Shown here piece after piece: positions 1-7,004 of a stretch of 10,484 nt of DNA. The position numbers and the translations under genes are program-made. The first letter of the stretch is position 1. Each line of letters begins with the position of its first letter. The DNA comes from Betaproteobacteria bacterium RIFCSPLOWO2_02_FULL_62_17 (GTDB taxonomy: Bacteria; Pseudomonadota; Gammaproteobacteria; Burkholderiales; SG8-39), in assembly GCA_001770355.1 (NCBI GenBank), contig MEQV01000034.1, forward strand, positions 1,876 to 12,359, read 5' to 3'. The notes below the pieces were generated by a model that saw only the letters and a list, made by a program, of their open reading frames with translations, did not search any database and was not told the origin of the DNA.

Positions 1-1072
1 AATAATCGCCGGGAACGTTATCGGCGCCGAGGCCAAAGCGGCGGTAGCCTTCATCGGGCACCCAGGGCATGGTTTCATTTTGAAGGATGAAATTGCCCAG
101 GCTGTAGAAAATCGGCCGGCCCTTGTAGATCTCGATGCCGCGCAAATAGTGCGGACCGTGCCCGGCGATCACATCGCAACCCTGGTCGACGGCAAAGTGG
201 GCAAAGTCCACCATGAACTGCGGCGGCGAGGTGCGCGAGCCGCCATGATAGTCACCGTCCACGCCGGACTCGTGCGTGTGCACGCCATAGACCAGCCAGT
301 CGGCCTGCTTCTTCGCCCCGCGTATCCAGCGGCCGATGCCTTCGATGTCTTCCTTGTGGAGGGTGGTTTCGGCGCGGCAGGCATCGGCCACGCGAAAGTC
401 TTCGCCCATGAATTTCAGGATCGCGTTCTTGTCGTAGGGTTTGGCGCGGCCGGTGAAACCAAAACGCGCCTGCGCGTCCGCGTGCGCCTCGTAGCCCAAT
501 TCCTGATTGGCGCGGCGCAGCGCGTCGAACAGTTCGCGCGTCACGTAATTCACCGTCTGCTTGCGCAGCGCATTGATCCCCGGACGGCCGGGAAAATCGC
601 TGCGGCCGTAGCCGGCGCGCGACACCTCGGTATAAGTGCTGGCCGCGGACATCACGGCGACCCGGCCGCCGGGTGAATCCACATAGCCCGGCGCGCGCGC
701 GTGATCCAGGTCCTTGCCGCCGCCGCCATGCGGAATACCCAGTTCATTGAGATATTTCAAGGTGGTGAGGAAACCGCCCTCGGAGAAATCAAAGGAATGA
801 TTGTTGGCGGTAAATACCGCGTCGAAACCCATCCACTTCAGTTCCTCGAGGTTTTTCGGATCGGAGCGGGTATAGGTGCCGTGTGACCAGGCCCAGGAAC
901 TCTCGTAGTCGTGAAACAGCAGCTCCAGATTGGCGACGCTGACATCGGCCGAGCGCACCAGTTCCACCAGCTTCAGGAACGCGGGCTCGCGGAACACACT
1001 CATGCGCCGCGAAATCATGGCGTCGCCGACGACCGAAATGGAAATGTCGCCGCGCTCGGCTTCGTAAGTCAT
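1..1072 (-). CDS. CapA-family (PGA_cap) metallophosphatase-like protein, C-terminus beyond window
   Basis: The reading frame is open from the ATG at 1072 to the left edge, giving 357 residues without a stop. It carries the CapA/PgsA-type metallophosphatase-like signature blocks: VGDAMISRR (15-23), SVANLELLF (45-53), FTANNHSFDF (87-96), YGVHTHESG (262-270), then IAGHGPHYLRGIEIYKG (302-318) and PIFYSLGNF (320-328). The Asp, Asn, Glu and His residues of these blocks are the presumed metal ligands. Family members are linked to poly-gamma-glutamate capsule synthesis, but many are of unknown substrate, and no capB or capC lies nearby. The N-terminus has no signal peptide or membrane anchor, unlike classical CapA, so a cytoplasmic enzyme is more likely. 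The start is supported by AGGAGG about six bases upstream. The gene is codirectional with the tct operon but separated by the GH15 relic, so it probably has its own promoter. Family confidence is high, function unknown. Confidence 0.9.
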   Translation of the reverse strand, partial: MTYEAERGDISISVVGDAMISRRMSVFREPAFLKLVELVRSADVSVANLELLFHDYESSWAWSHGTYTRSDPKNLEELKWMGFDAVFTANNHSFDFSEGGFLTTLKYLNELGIPHGGGGKDLDHARAPGYVDSPGGRVAVMSAASTYTEVSRAGYGRSDFPGRPGINALRKQTVNYVTRELFDALRRANQELGYEAHADAQARFGFTGRAKPYDKNAILKFMGEDFRVADACRAETTLHKEDIEGIGRWIRGAKKQADWLVYGVHTHESGVDGDYHGGSRTSPPQFMVDFAHFAVDQGCDVIAGHGPHYLRGIEIYKGRPIFYSLGNFILQNETMPWVPDEGYRRFGLGADNVPGDY

Positions 1073-1275
1073 TGAGTCCTCCTGGGGATTGGATTGCAGC
1101 GGAACTGTCGGGGAGACTTGAGCGGAATTCTAAGCCATTGCCATTTGACCCGGTTTTTGTCACGACTCCCAAGTCACTTGCTAAGAAAAGAGATTATTTT
1201 TTTCGCTTTTGCGAAATGGTCACAAAGACTACGAAACAGGTACGAAAGAACCTGGTGCGAAATGCTTCGGCGACG
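1073..1275. other. Intergenic stretch upstream of the CapA-family gene
   Basis: No gene is supported here. On the minus strand a TAGAAT hexamer at 1127-1132 lies about 55 bases before the CapA-family ATG and could be a -10 box, but no convincing -35 element stands 16-18 bases further upstream. A short AT-rich patch with a small hairpin (1201-1216) precedes it. The minus-strand frame of the GH15 relic continues through part of this stretch to a TAA at 1174-1176 but no longer resembles the family. Confidence 0.4.
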
Positions 1276-1560
1276 GCGCGGATCGTCGGCCTTGAGAAAA
1301 CCCAGTTCCGCCAGCAGCAGCAGGCTGGCATCCAGCGTATCGCCTTCGAACGCGGCCACAAAGCTCGCGCGCGCCGCGGCAAGAATGGCCGAGCCATAGA
1401 CATCGTTCTGCACCTGACGGTATGCCTGGTTGCCCACGCGCACCGGCCCCATGCCGCGATACCCCTCCAGCGAGAGGGTTTCGCGCTTGCCAATAATGGG
1501 TCCCACCCCAAGGAAGAGGAGATCAGATTCAAATCCCACACCCTGAAGATTGCGGCGCGC
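1276..1560 (-). pseudogene. Relic of a glycoside hydrolase family 15 (glucoamylase-like) gene with internal deletion
   Basis: One minus-strand frame, ending in a stop at 1174-1176, contains two blocks typical of bacterial GH15 proteins: LSLEGYRGMGPVRVGNQAYR followed by QVQNDVYGSAILAA (about 1485-1376), then SFVAAFEGDTLDASLLLLAE followed by LGFLKADDPR (about 1365-1276). In intact relatives, as I recall them, these blocks are separated by about 100 residues that include the (D)xGLWELR general-acid motif. Here they are joined directly at a GC-rich run near 1365-1380. Similarity ends after ADDPR, so the C-terminal catalytic-base region is also missing. The frame has no convincing start; upstream it merges with the end of tctA. 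Residues between 1485 and 1560 resemble the family only weakly. I read this as an inactive remnant, not a small functional gene. An intact GH15 here would have hydrolysed alpha-glucosidic bonds. Confidence 0.75.
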
Positions 1561-1645
1561 TGGAATCTGTCCGGGCACTGGACAAAGTCGGCGGACCCGC
1601 CACCGAACCAGTCGCCATGGCCCGCAAAATCTGGCAGCCGCGCGG

Positions 1646-3157
1646 CTAGTCGTCCTCTTCGACGAAGACTTCTTCGCGGCGTTTGCTGACGTTGGGCAGC
1701 AGAACAATGACCACCAGAATCGCGGTGCAGAAAAGCAGCGCGGCGCTGATCGGGCGTGTGAAAAAGATGGAAAAGTCTCCGTCTGAAATGATCATCGACT
1801 GTTGCAACGCCTCCTCCAATCGCGAGCCGAGGACCACGCCGAGGGTCATCGGCGCCGGTTCGAAACCGAACTTGCTCATCGCGTAGCCCAGCAAGCCGAA
1901 TACGGCCAGCAGCACGATGTCGACGGTCGAACCGCTCAGCGAGTACACGCCGATGCAGCACAGAATGATGATGGTCGGGAAGAGCAGGCGGTATGGGACG
2001 GCTAGCAGCTTGACCCAGATGCTGATCAGCGGCAGGTTGATCACCAGCAGCATCAGGTTGCCGATCCACATCGACGCGATGAGCCCCCAGAACAGCTCGG
2101 GATTTGAGCTGATCACCCGGGGACCGGGAACAATGCCGTGGATGGTCATCGCGCCGACCATGATCGCCATGACCGCATTGGGCGGGATGCCCAGCGTGAG
2201 CAGCGGGATGAACGACGCCTGCGCGCCGGCGTTGTTGGCCGATTCCGGGCCTGCGACACCTTCGATCGCGCCGTGACCGAAGCGCGTCGAGTCGCGGGCG
2301 ATTTTCTTTTCAATCGTATAGGAAGCGAAAGCGCCCAGTACCGCGCCATTGCCCGGCAGGATGCCGAGCCCCCCCCCGACGATGGTGCCGCGGATGATCG
2401 GCCAGGCCGACTCGCGCAGTTCCTTCAACCCCGGCAGCAGCCGCCCTATGGTGCTCTTCAACACTTCGCGCGACATCGAGGTCTCCAGATTGCGGAGGAT
2501 TTCACCGATCCCGAACAACCCCATGCCGAGGATTGCGAAATTGATGCCGTCGGCGAGTTCGTTGACGCCGAAGGTCATGCGCAACTGGGCAGTGACCAGG
2601 TCAGGCCCGACTGTGGACAGCAGCACGCCGAATATGATCGCGATCACGGCATTGAACATCGACCCGTGGGCAAGGGCGGCGGCAAATACGAGACCCATGA
2701 CCATCAGCGAGAAAAACTCCACTGGACCGAAGCCCAGCGCGAACTTGGTCAGCGGAATGGCCAGCGCGGCAACGAAAATGGTGGTGACACTGCCGGCAAA
2801 GAAAGAGCCGATGGCGGCGATGCCGAGCGCAATGCCGGCGCGGCCTTGCTTGGCCATTTGATGGCCATCAAGGCAGGTCACGGTCGAACTCGTTTCCCCC
2901 GGGATCGACATCAGGATGGCGGTCGTCGAACTGCCGTACTGCGCACCGTAATAGATGCCGGCCACCATGATCAGCGCGCTCACCGGTTCGAGGCCGAAGG
3001 TGGCGGGCAGAAGGATCGAAATGGTGGCGATCGGTCCGATGCCCGGCAAGACGCCGACCAGCGTACCGAGCATGGCGCCGACAAAGCAAAGCACGACGTT
3101 CTGAAGGGAGAGGGCAACGGAAAATCCCAGCCCGAGATGCGAGACTAATTCCCCCAT
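1646..3157 (-). CDS. tctA: Tripartite tricarboxylate transporter, large permease subunit TctA
   Basis: The 503-residue product has the usual TctA length and is almost entirely hydrophobic, consistent with about 11-12 membrane helices. Family blocks are GVLPGIGP (35-42), IYYGAQYGSSTTAILMSIPG (68-87), then DGHQMAKQGRAG (97-108), the second-half counterpart GGGLGILPGNGAVLGAF (261-277), and GPESANNAGAQASFIPLLTL (303-322) running into GIPPNAVMAIMVGAM (323-337). The two LPG-x-G blocks reflect the known internal duplication of the family. TctA forms the transport channel with TctB and is driven by an ion gradient, with substrate delivered by TctC. The ATG lies four bases after the tctB stop with no clear Shine-Dalgarno sequence, suggesting translational coupling. 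A run of nine G residues (complement of 2369-2377) encodes Gly261-263. The stop codon sits in a 12-base palindrome (1636-1647), a weak terminator candidate. Family assignment is very secure; the substrate is unknown. Confidence 0.97.
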   Translation of the reverse strand: MGELVSHLGLGFSVALSLQNVVLCFVGAMLGTLVGVLPGIGPIATISILLPATFGLEPVSALIMVAGIYYGAQYGSSTTAILMSIPGETSSTVTCLDGHQMAKQGRAGIALGIAAIGSFFAGSVTTIFVAALAIPLTKFALGFGPVEFFSLMVMGLVFAAALAHGSMFNAVIAIIFGVLLSTVGPDLVTAQLRMTFGVNELADGINFAILGMGLFGIGEILRNLETSMSREVLKSTIGRLLPGLKELRESAWPIIRGTIVGGGLGILPGNGAVLGAFASYTIEKKIARDSTRFGHGAIEGVAGPESANNAGAQASFIPLLTLGIPPNAVMAIMVGAMTIHGIVPGPRVISSNPELFWGLIASMWIGNLMLLVINLPLISIWVKLLAVPYRLLFPTIIILCCIGVYSLSGSTVDIVLLAVFGLLGYAMSKFGFEPAPMTLGVVLGSRLEEALQQSMIISDGDFSIFFTRPISAALLFCTAILVVIVLLPNVSKRREEVFVEEDD

Positions 3158-3161
3158 CGAA

Positions 3162-3620
3162 TCAGAACCGGATTCCCGTGCCGGGAATGATCAGCACGGG
3201 AATCGATACCTCGAGGATGTAGCGGAACAGGACGACGCACACGATTGTAACCAGCGCAGAGAACGCGATCACTGCGCGCGGACGCGCACCCTCGATGCCG
3301 AACCCGCTCACCACGAGAGCAAGCATCCCGGCGACCGCCAGACCGAAAGGGCGAAGCGTCAGCGCAAACAGCAGAATCCCGACTGTCACCAGCACCAGGC
3401 CGCGGATTGCCCATCGCTGCAGCGGCTCACCCTCGAGCAGGAAAGACTGGACGACCTGGACGACCCCGCTGATTCCAAGCAAAACGGCGAGGCCACGCGG
3501 GAACATGCCCGGGCCCATCGCCGTGGCCGTGCCCTGACTGAGATCGGCGACCGCCCACAATACGAACAGGCAGATGCCGATCAAAACCAGGCCGGCAAAG
3601 AATCTCTGCGGCGAACGCAC
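3162..3620 (-). CDS. tctB: Tripartite tricarboxylate transporter, small membrane subunit TctB
   Basis: The 152-residue protein has the length and four-helix layout of TctB: a hydrophobic helix near 7-27, the loop GTATAMGPGMFPRGLAVLLG (30-49) with the family's G-P-x-x-F/(Y)-P pattern, paired helices near 73-105, and a final helix followed by IPVLIIPGTGIRF at the C-terminus. TctB is an accessory inner-membrane subunit required with TctA for uptake. The only usable in-frame initiator is GTG at 3618-3620: upstream in this frame there is no ATG before a stop. No strong ribosome binding site precedes it. The gene begins 36 bases after tctC ends and stops four bases before tctA starts, so the three genes form one operon. 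The family is weakly conserved in sequence, but order, length and topology make the assignment secure. Confidence 0.93.
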   Translation of the reverse strand: MRSPQRFFAGLVLIGICLFVLWAVADLSQGTATAMGPGMFPRGLAVLLGISGVVQVVQSFLLEGEPLQRWAIRGLVLVTVGILLFALTLRPFGLAVAGMLALVVSGFGIEGARPRAVIAFSALVTIVCVVLFRYILEVSIPVLIIPGTGIRF

Positions 3621-3656
3621 GTGAAGCGGCCCATCCGTGTACTTGCGACGACTGCG

Positions 3657-4637
3657 CTAGTTGACCTCGGCACCGGCAGCCTTGACGCGTGCGCCCCAGG
3701 ACTCGATCTCGCTCTTGACGAACGCGGCAGTTTCGTCGACCGACAGCGCGCTCAATTCGCCGTTGCGTTTGAGGTTGTCGGCGGCCTTCGCATTGCCGTC
3801 AATCGAGTTGATCGCCTTGTTGAGCGTTGCCACGACGTTGGCCGGCGTTCCCGCAGGCACCCAGAAACCTACCCAGGACGATGCTTCGATGCCGGGAAAC
3901 CCGCTTTCGGCCAGCGTCGGGCAATTGGGAAGATTGCGGTAACGCTTGGCGGCGGCAACCGCCAGACAAACCAGACTGCCATTCGTGACCTGGGACACCG
4001 TGTTGCCCGACGCTGTCGCGGCGAGGCCGTCAATCTGACCGCCAACGGCTGCCTGATTCGCCAGCGCGCCGCCCTTGAACGGCACGTGGGCGACGTTAAC
4101 CTTGGCCGTGACTTTGAAGAACGCGAACCAGGTCAGGTAGGAGCCCGACCCGACCCCCGCGCTTCCGTACGTAAATCGTTTTGTCTTGGCGGCTGCGAGA
4201 AATTCCTTGAACGTGCCTGGCCGGCTCGGATTCACCGAAAATTGTTCAGGCGCCCGCACCGCGATGGCGACAGGTATGAAATCCTTCACCAGCGAGTAGT
4301 CGATTTTCTTGTACAGCGTCGCATTGACCGTGAGCGACGTGGTGCTCACAAGTACCGTGTACCCATCGGCGGGCGAACTGGCGACGGCGCGGGCCGCTAT
4401 GTTCGACGCGGCACCGCCACGGTTCTCAACGATGACGGGCTGATGCAGCACATTGCCGACATGATCCCCGACAATGCGCGCGACTGAGTCGGCGAATCCG
4501 CCGGCCGCAAAACCGACTAAAAACGTGATGCGCTGGTTGGGATACTGCTGCGCCGACGCCTCGCCGATTGGGCCCAGAGTCACGATGGCTGAAGCTATCG
4601 AGACCGCAAGGATTGATTTATTTCTGAATGTGAGCAT
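3657..4637 (-). CDS. tctC: Bug/TctC-family periplasmic tricarboxylate-binding protein
   Basis: The 326-residue protein starts with a classical Sec signal peptide: MLTFRNKS, a hydrophobic core, and a likely cleavage after EASA (about residue 29). The mature part has Bug-family hallmarks: ITFLVGFAAGGFADSVARIV (37-56), VENRGGAASNIAARAVA (70-86), DGYTVLVST (91-99), FTYGSAGVGSGSYLT (155-169), HVPFKGGA (184-191) and GFWVPAGTP (257-265). Bug proteins bind carboxylates or related acids between two lobes and pass them to TctAB. The usual Pro of the first ligand loop (VPFxxGG) is Gly here (VGFAAGG), a small departure in a binding segment. The ATG at 4637 is preferred because it follows GAGGAGGACTGTC and opens the signal peptide; the frame extends to 4856, but the extra 73 residues would bury the signal. 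It is the first gene of the tctCBA operon. The substrate cannot be read from sequence. Confidence 0.96.
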   Translation of the reverse strand: MLTFRNKSILAVSIASAIVTLGPIGEASAQQYPNQRITFLVGFAAGGFADSVARIVGDHVGNVLHQPVIVENRGGAASNIAARAVASSPADGYTVLVSTTSLTVNATLYKKIDYSLVKDFIPVAIAVRAPEQFSVNPSRPGTFKEFLAAAKTKRFTYGSAGVGSGSYLTWFAFFKVTAKVNVAHVPFKGGALANQAAVGGQIDGLAATASGNTVSQVTNGSLVCLAVAAAKRYRNLPNCPTLAESGFPGIEASSWVGFWVPAGTPANVVATLNKAINSIDGNAKAADNLKRNGELSALSVDETAAFVKSEIESWGARVKAAGAEVN

Positions 4638-4843
4638 GACAGTCCTCCTCCTGGTTGAACCGACAAGAAAACCCCTCTGCAAGGCCGCCGCCAGCGACCG
4701 GAAAAACCTGGGACATGCAGCGCATTTTCTCGAGATTGATTTCTTTTTCTGCACGACGTAGTGAACACTGCCCGCGCGCCACAAAGGGTGCTGCGGCTGA
4801 CTTCCTGGCGTACCGTTTTCTCCGCTCAATCGCGCCGCCTGCT

Positions 4844-4874
4844 GCCGGCGCCGCATTAAACCTGCCGCGCCGGC
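4844..4874 (-). repeat. GC-rich inverted repeat in the tctC leader
   Basis: The arms GCCGGCGC (4844-4851) and GCGCCGGC (4867-4874) are perfect 8-base complements around a 15-base AT-containing loop. If the TATAAT at 4897-4902 is the -10 box, the hairpin would form within the first 50 nucleotides of the tctC transcript. It has no following U-run on the minus strand, so it is not a classical terminator. It could be an mRNA-stabilising 5' hairpin, an operator, or chance in GC-rich DNA. Confidence 0.55.
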
Positions 4875-4896
4875 CAGCCTCCCAATGGCAGGGGCG

Positions 4897-4929
4897 ATTA
4901 TATTTGTTTAAATTATTCTGGTTGATCAA
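4897..4929 (-). promoter_or_regulatory. Candidate promoter region for tctCBA
   Basis: On the minus strand there is a perfect TATAAT (4897-4902) in an island much richer in A and T than the surroundings. A TTGATC lies upstream (4924-4929), but the 21-base spacing is too long for a standard sigma-70 pair; hexamers at 17-18 bases are poor. The TTGATCAA palindrome could instead be part of an activator site. The transcript start would be near 4890, about 250 bases before the tctC ATG. Confidence 0.4.
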
Positions 4930-5043
4930 TTTCGCGATAAATATAAAAAAGGCGTACGTATATTCATCTCAAGCAGTTCACCGGCGCATCCCCGTACTTG
5001 CCAAAGATCCGGCATCCTCCCCAAATTCATCCCGACAACTGAA

Positions 5044-5068
5044 AGTGTCTAAAAGTTGAGCGGACACT
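5044..5068. repeat. Short inverted repeat downstream of the VOC gene
   Basis: AGTGTC (5044-5049) and GACACT (5063-5068) form a perfect 6-base inverted repeat with a 13-base spacer, about 40 bases after the VOC stop codon. No T-run follows in the direction of transcription, so terminator function is doubtful. The arrangement also resembles abutting ends of a small insertion, but no target duplication or transposase fragment is visible. Confidence 0.35.
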
Positions 5069-5108
5069 ACGGGGTTCAATTGAATGGTCAGCTTGCTGAC
5101 GGCTGTGT

Positions 5109-5726
5109 TCAATCGGTGCCGAAGTGGTCGAGCAGCGAGGGGTCGCGCAATGTGGTGTCCTGTCCAGGCGGGGCATTGGCGATCGCACCGCGGAAGGAGC
5201 CTTGCTGCCGCCATTCTTCCGGCGGACGTACGCGCCCGTCGCTGCCCACCTGGTCCATCGCCCAAAAGAGCTCCAGCGTATGGCCGTCCGGATCAAGGAA
5301 CTCGACGGAGACCTGTGACCCGGCGCGTCGGCGCCCTTCGAAGGCTATCTCCACATTGTTGTCGCGGAGATGCTTCGCCGCGCGCAACACCTCGTCAATC
5401 GTCCCGATTTCGAACGCAATGTGGTGTAGCTCGTGCCGCCGTGTTTTGCCGGGTGCCGCACCAACGAGGCCAAGACCGTGGTGGTCGGAATTGCAGCGCA
5501 TAAAAACGATTCCACCCTTCGACATGCTGTCGGGATAGACGTCGGAGACCTTGAAACCGAGCATTTGCGTGTAGAACTTCACCGAACGGTTGAGGTCCTG
5601 GACCATCATCAGCACATGGCCAATTTTGTTGATGCTGAATGGCAGTCCGGTGGGCGTTTGCAGATTTTTCAAAGCCTGCACCTGCGGGCTCGCGAGACCC
5701 TCCATATCAATCAGTTCTCTGGGCAT
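5109..5726 (-). CDS. VOC-superfamily protein (glyoxalase/extradiol dioxygenase-like)
   Basis: The 205-residue protein has one vicinal oxygen chelate domain at about 33-158. It opens with KIGHVLMMVQDLNRSVKFYT (34-53) followed by MLGFKVSD, continues with GGIVFMRCNSDHHGLGL (71-87) and HELHHIAFEIGTIDEVLRAA (98-117), and ends in VEFLDPDGHTLELFW (141-155). The predicted metal triad is His37, His102 and Glu152, the layout of type I extradiol dioxygenases and related VOC enzymes. Family members cleave catechols, isomerise or epimerise acids, or detoxify aldehydes; one domain alone does not decide between these. A polar tail of about 50 residues with DGRVRPPEEW (163-172) follows the domain. The ATG at 5726 is preceded by AGGAG at good spacing. 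It lies 263 bases downstream of the reductase gene and 471 upstream of tctC, so it may be transcribed alone. Fold is certain, reaction unknown. Confidence 0.9.
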   Translation of the reverse strand: MPRELIDMEGLASPQVQALKNLQTPTGLPFSINKIGHVLMMVQDLNRSVKFYTQMLGFKVSDVYPDSMSKGGIVFMRCNSDHHGLGLVGAAPGKTRRHELHHIAFEIGTIDEVLRAAKHLRDNNVEIAFEGRRRAGSQVSVEFLDPDGHTLELFWAMDQVGSDGRVRPPEEWRQQGSFRGAIANAPPGQDTTLRDPSLLDHFGTD

Positions 5727-5773
5727 GATTGTGCTCCTGCGCTCAAACGGTTCTGGCTGGAACAGCGCGCAGC

Positions 5774-5801
5774 ATCATAGCGGAAAGCAGTAATAAAGAA
5801 A
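5774..5801 (-). promoter_or_regulatory. Weak candidate promoter for the VOC gene
   Basis: The minus strand shows TATGAT (5774-5779) with a poor -35 match, TTTCTT (5796-5801), at 16 bases. A perfect TTGACA (5823-5828) lies too far upstream of it to pair directly. The -10 would place the transcript start about 40 bases before the ATG. Apart from this, the rest of 5727-5989 shows no gene or clear terminator. Confidence 0.3.
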
Positions 5802-5989
5802 GTCCGCCGTTTTGCCGCCGGGTGTCAACACGGGAGTTTTCACGGAGAATCCTGATCGCGTTCACCGGAGAATGGTGAAGTTCGAACCGCCGGAATGAGT
5901 CCGCCGCGCCGCCTGACCGCAACGGCTTGCCAAAAGCCGGCTGTGCGGGCGTTTCCCGGGAATGTCACTCTTCGATCTGCTCGATTCGG

Positions 5990-6982
5990 CTACTTGTAAA
6001 GCCCCGCATCCATCGCCCGCTGTGCCAGCAGCGCCAGCACCGCGTCGAAATGCGGGGTCGGCACCTTCGCCGCGCGCGCGAGGCGGTGAAACGCAGTGAG
6101 GATGGGGTCGATCTCGAGCATCCTGCCGCGCTCGAAATCCTGCGCCATCGAGGGCTTGTGGTGGTTGGTGAGTTTGGCGGGGTCGTGCGCGCCTTCGGGT
6201 TCGAGCGGCAGGGTCTGCCCCCAGGCCGCGGCCACGGCCATGCCTTCGCGCAGGATATTGCGGCTGAGCGTGGCGAGTTCCGCGTTCTGACTGAACACCG
6301 CCAGGGGCTTGTCCAACAGCGTGCAGACGAGCATGGAGGCGAGGTTGCTGCCCGCCAGTTTTGTCCACACGGCCTGGCGGATATCCGCGGCAATCGGCGC
6401 CTTGTAGCCTGCGCCTTCGAGCATTTGACTCAGTGCGGTGATGCGCTCGCTTTTTGATCCGTCGGGCTCGCCTATCGCGATCGTTCCCGCGGTCGCTGCG
6501 GCGCTCAGCACCACGCCGGGTTCGAGCAGCGCGTTGCCGGCATAGACCACGGTGCCGATTACACGTTCGATCCCTAGGGAACGCGCGAGAACGCCGCCGG
6601 GGTCGAGAAAGCCGAGGTCGGGCCAGGGGTGCGGCAGGCGCGCGTTGCCCAGCGGATACCACCAGGGGATGCCATTGATGAGGAACACCACCGGCGTCTG
6701 CTTTGCGCACAGTGCGGGCAGATCGGCAGCAATCTCGGGGATGGAATGTCCCTTGAGTGCGACGAACACCACGTCCTGAGCGCCGGCCGCGGCCATGTCG
6801 GTGCAGACGTGGGGACGCGCGGTGAGCGTGGCGCCGGGGGTCTTGAGAACCAGGCCGCGCTCGCGGATCGCCGCGGCATTGGCGCCGCGCGCGATCAACG
6901 TCACGTCATTGCCGGCATTGGCCAGGCGCACTGCCAGGTTGCCGCCCACGGCGCCGGCGCCGACGACGCATATTTTGTTCAA
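5990..6982 (-). CDS. Ketopantoate reductase (ApbA/PanE) family oxidoreductase
   Basis: The 330-residue protein has an N-terminal NADP-binding Rossmann fold with VVGAGAVGGNLAVRLANAG (6-24), the catalytic-type lysine in VALKGHS (Lys77), a LINGIPWW motif (101-108), and a helical C-terminal domain with DIRQAVWTKLAGSN (200-213, Lys208 and Asn213) and SMAQDFERGRMLEID (278-292, Glu290). These match the residues that bind NADPH and ketopantoate in PanE. Compared with E. coli PanE (303 residues) there is extra sequence around 107-140 (WWYP through DPGGVLARS), typical of catabolic-type paralogues, and no panB or panC is nearby, so a different 2-oxo acid may be the substrate. The initiator is TTG at 6980-6982, preceded by AAAGGA seven bases upstream; no ATG opens the Rossmann fold, which starts only three codons in. 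The gene probably has its own promoter. Confidence 0.93.
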   Translation of the reverse strand: MNKICVVGAGAVGGNLAVRLANAGNDVTLIARGANAAAIRERGLVLKTPGATLTARPHVCTDMAAAGAQDVVFVALKGHSIPEIAADLPALCAKQTPVVFLINGIPWWYPLGNARLPHPWPDLGFLDPGGVLARSLGIERVIGTVVYAGNALLEPGVVLSAAATAGTIAIGEPDGSKSERITALSQMLEGAGYKAPIAADIRQAVWTKLAGSNLASMLVCTLLDKPLAVFSQNAELATLSRNILREGMAVAAAWGQTLPLEPEGAHDPAKLTNHHKPSMAQDFERGRMLEIDPILTAFHRLARAAKVPTPHFDAVLALLAQRAMDAGLYK

Positions 6983-7004
6983 GAACGATCCTTTCCGAGG
7001 GCCA

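Larger units (their letters stand above)
4638..5108. other. Intergenic and leader region between VOC gene and tctC
   Basis: This 471-base stretch holds no supported gene. From the VOC side it contains an inverted repeat (5044-5068), an unremarkable segment, a sharply AT-rich island (about 4898-4970) with the candidate tctC promoter, and then a GC-rich leader of roughly 250 bases that carries a strong inverted repeat (4844-4874) and ends in the tctC ribosome binding site. Frames running through the leader, including the upstream extension of tctC, look noncoding. Confidence 0.6.

Noticed and set aside
135..1072. Capsule (poly-gamma-glutamate) biosynthesis operon suggested by the CapA-family gene
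   Set aside because: No capB, capC or other capsule gene is present, and the protein lacks a membrane anchor.
1194..1216. Hairpin TTTCGC-TTTT-GCGAAA next to a T-run, resembling a rho-independent terminator
   Set aside because: On the plus strand the T-run precedes the stem, and on the minus strand the stem is followed by A residues, so the orientation is wrong for either direction.
1494..1649. Plus-strand frame ending ...LDKVGGPATEPVAMARKIWQ PRG before a TAG, looking like a protein C-terminus
   Set aside because: It is open for only about 50 codons, has no start, and overlaps the GH15 relic and tctA stop on the other strand; no family was recognised.
2138..3148. A 336-codon open frame on the plus strand opposite tctA
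   Set aside because: It is rich in Gln, His, Arg, Asp and Gly without any domain, lies wholly antisense to a well-conserved membrane protein gene, and is explained by GC-rich codon bias of tctA.
3621..4487. A 288-codon plus-strand frame opposite tctC
   Set aside because: It has no recognisable domain and is antisense to a clearly conserved gene.
4638..4856. N-terminal extension of tctC from an ATG at 4856
   Set aside because: It would place 73 extra residues before a classical signal peptide, whereas the ATG at 4637 has a strong ribosome binding site.
5862..6710. A 282-codon minus-strand frame overlapping the reductase-family gene
   Set aside because: It is extremely Arg-rich, has no domain, and is a frame-shifted reading of the conserved reductase gene.
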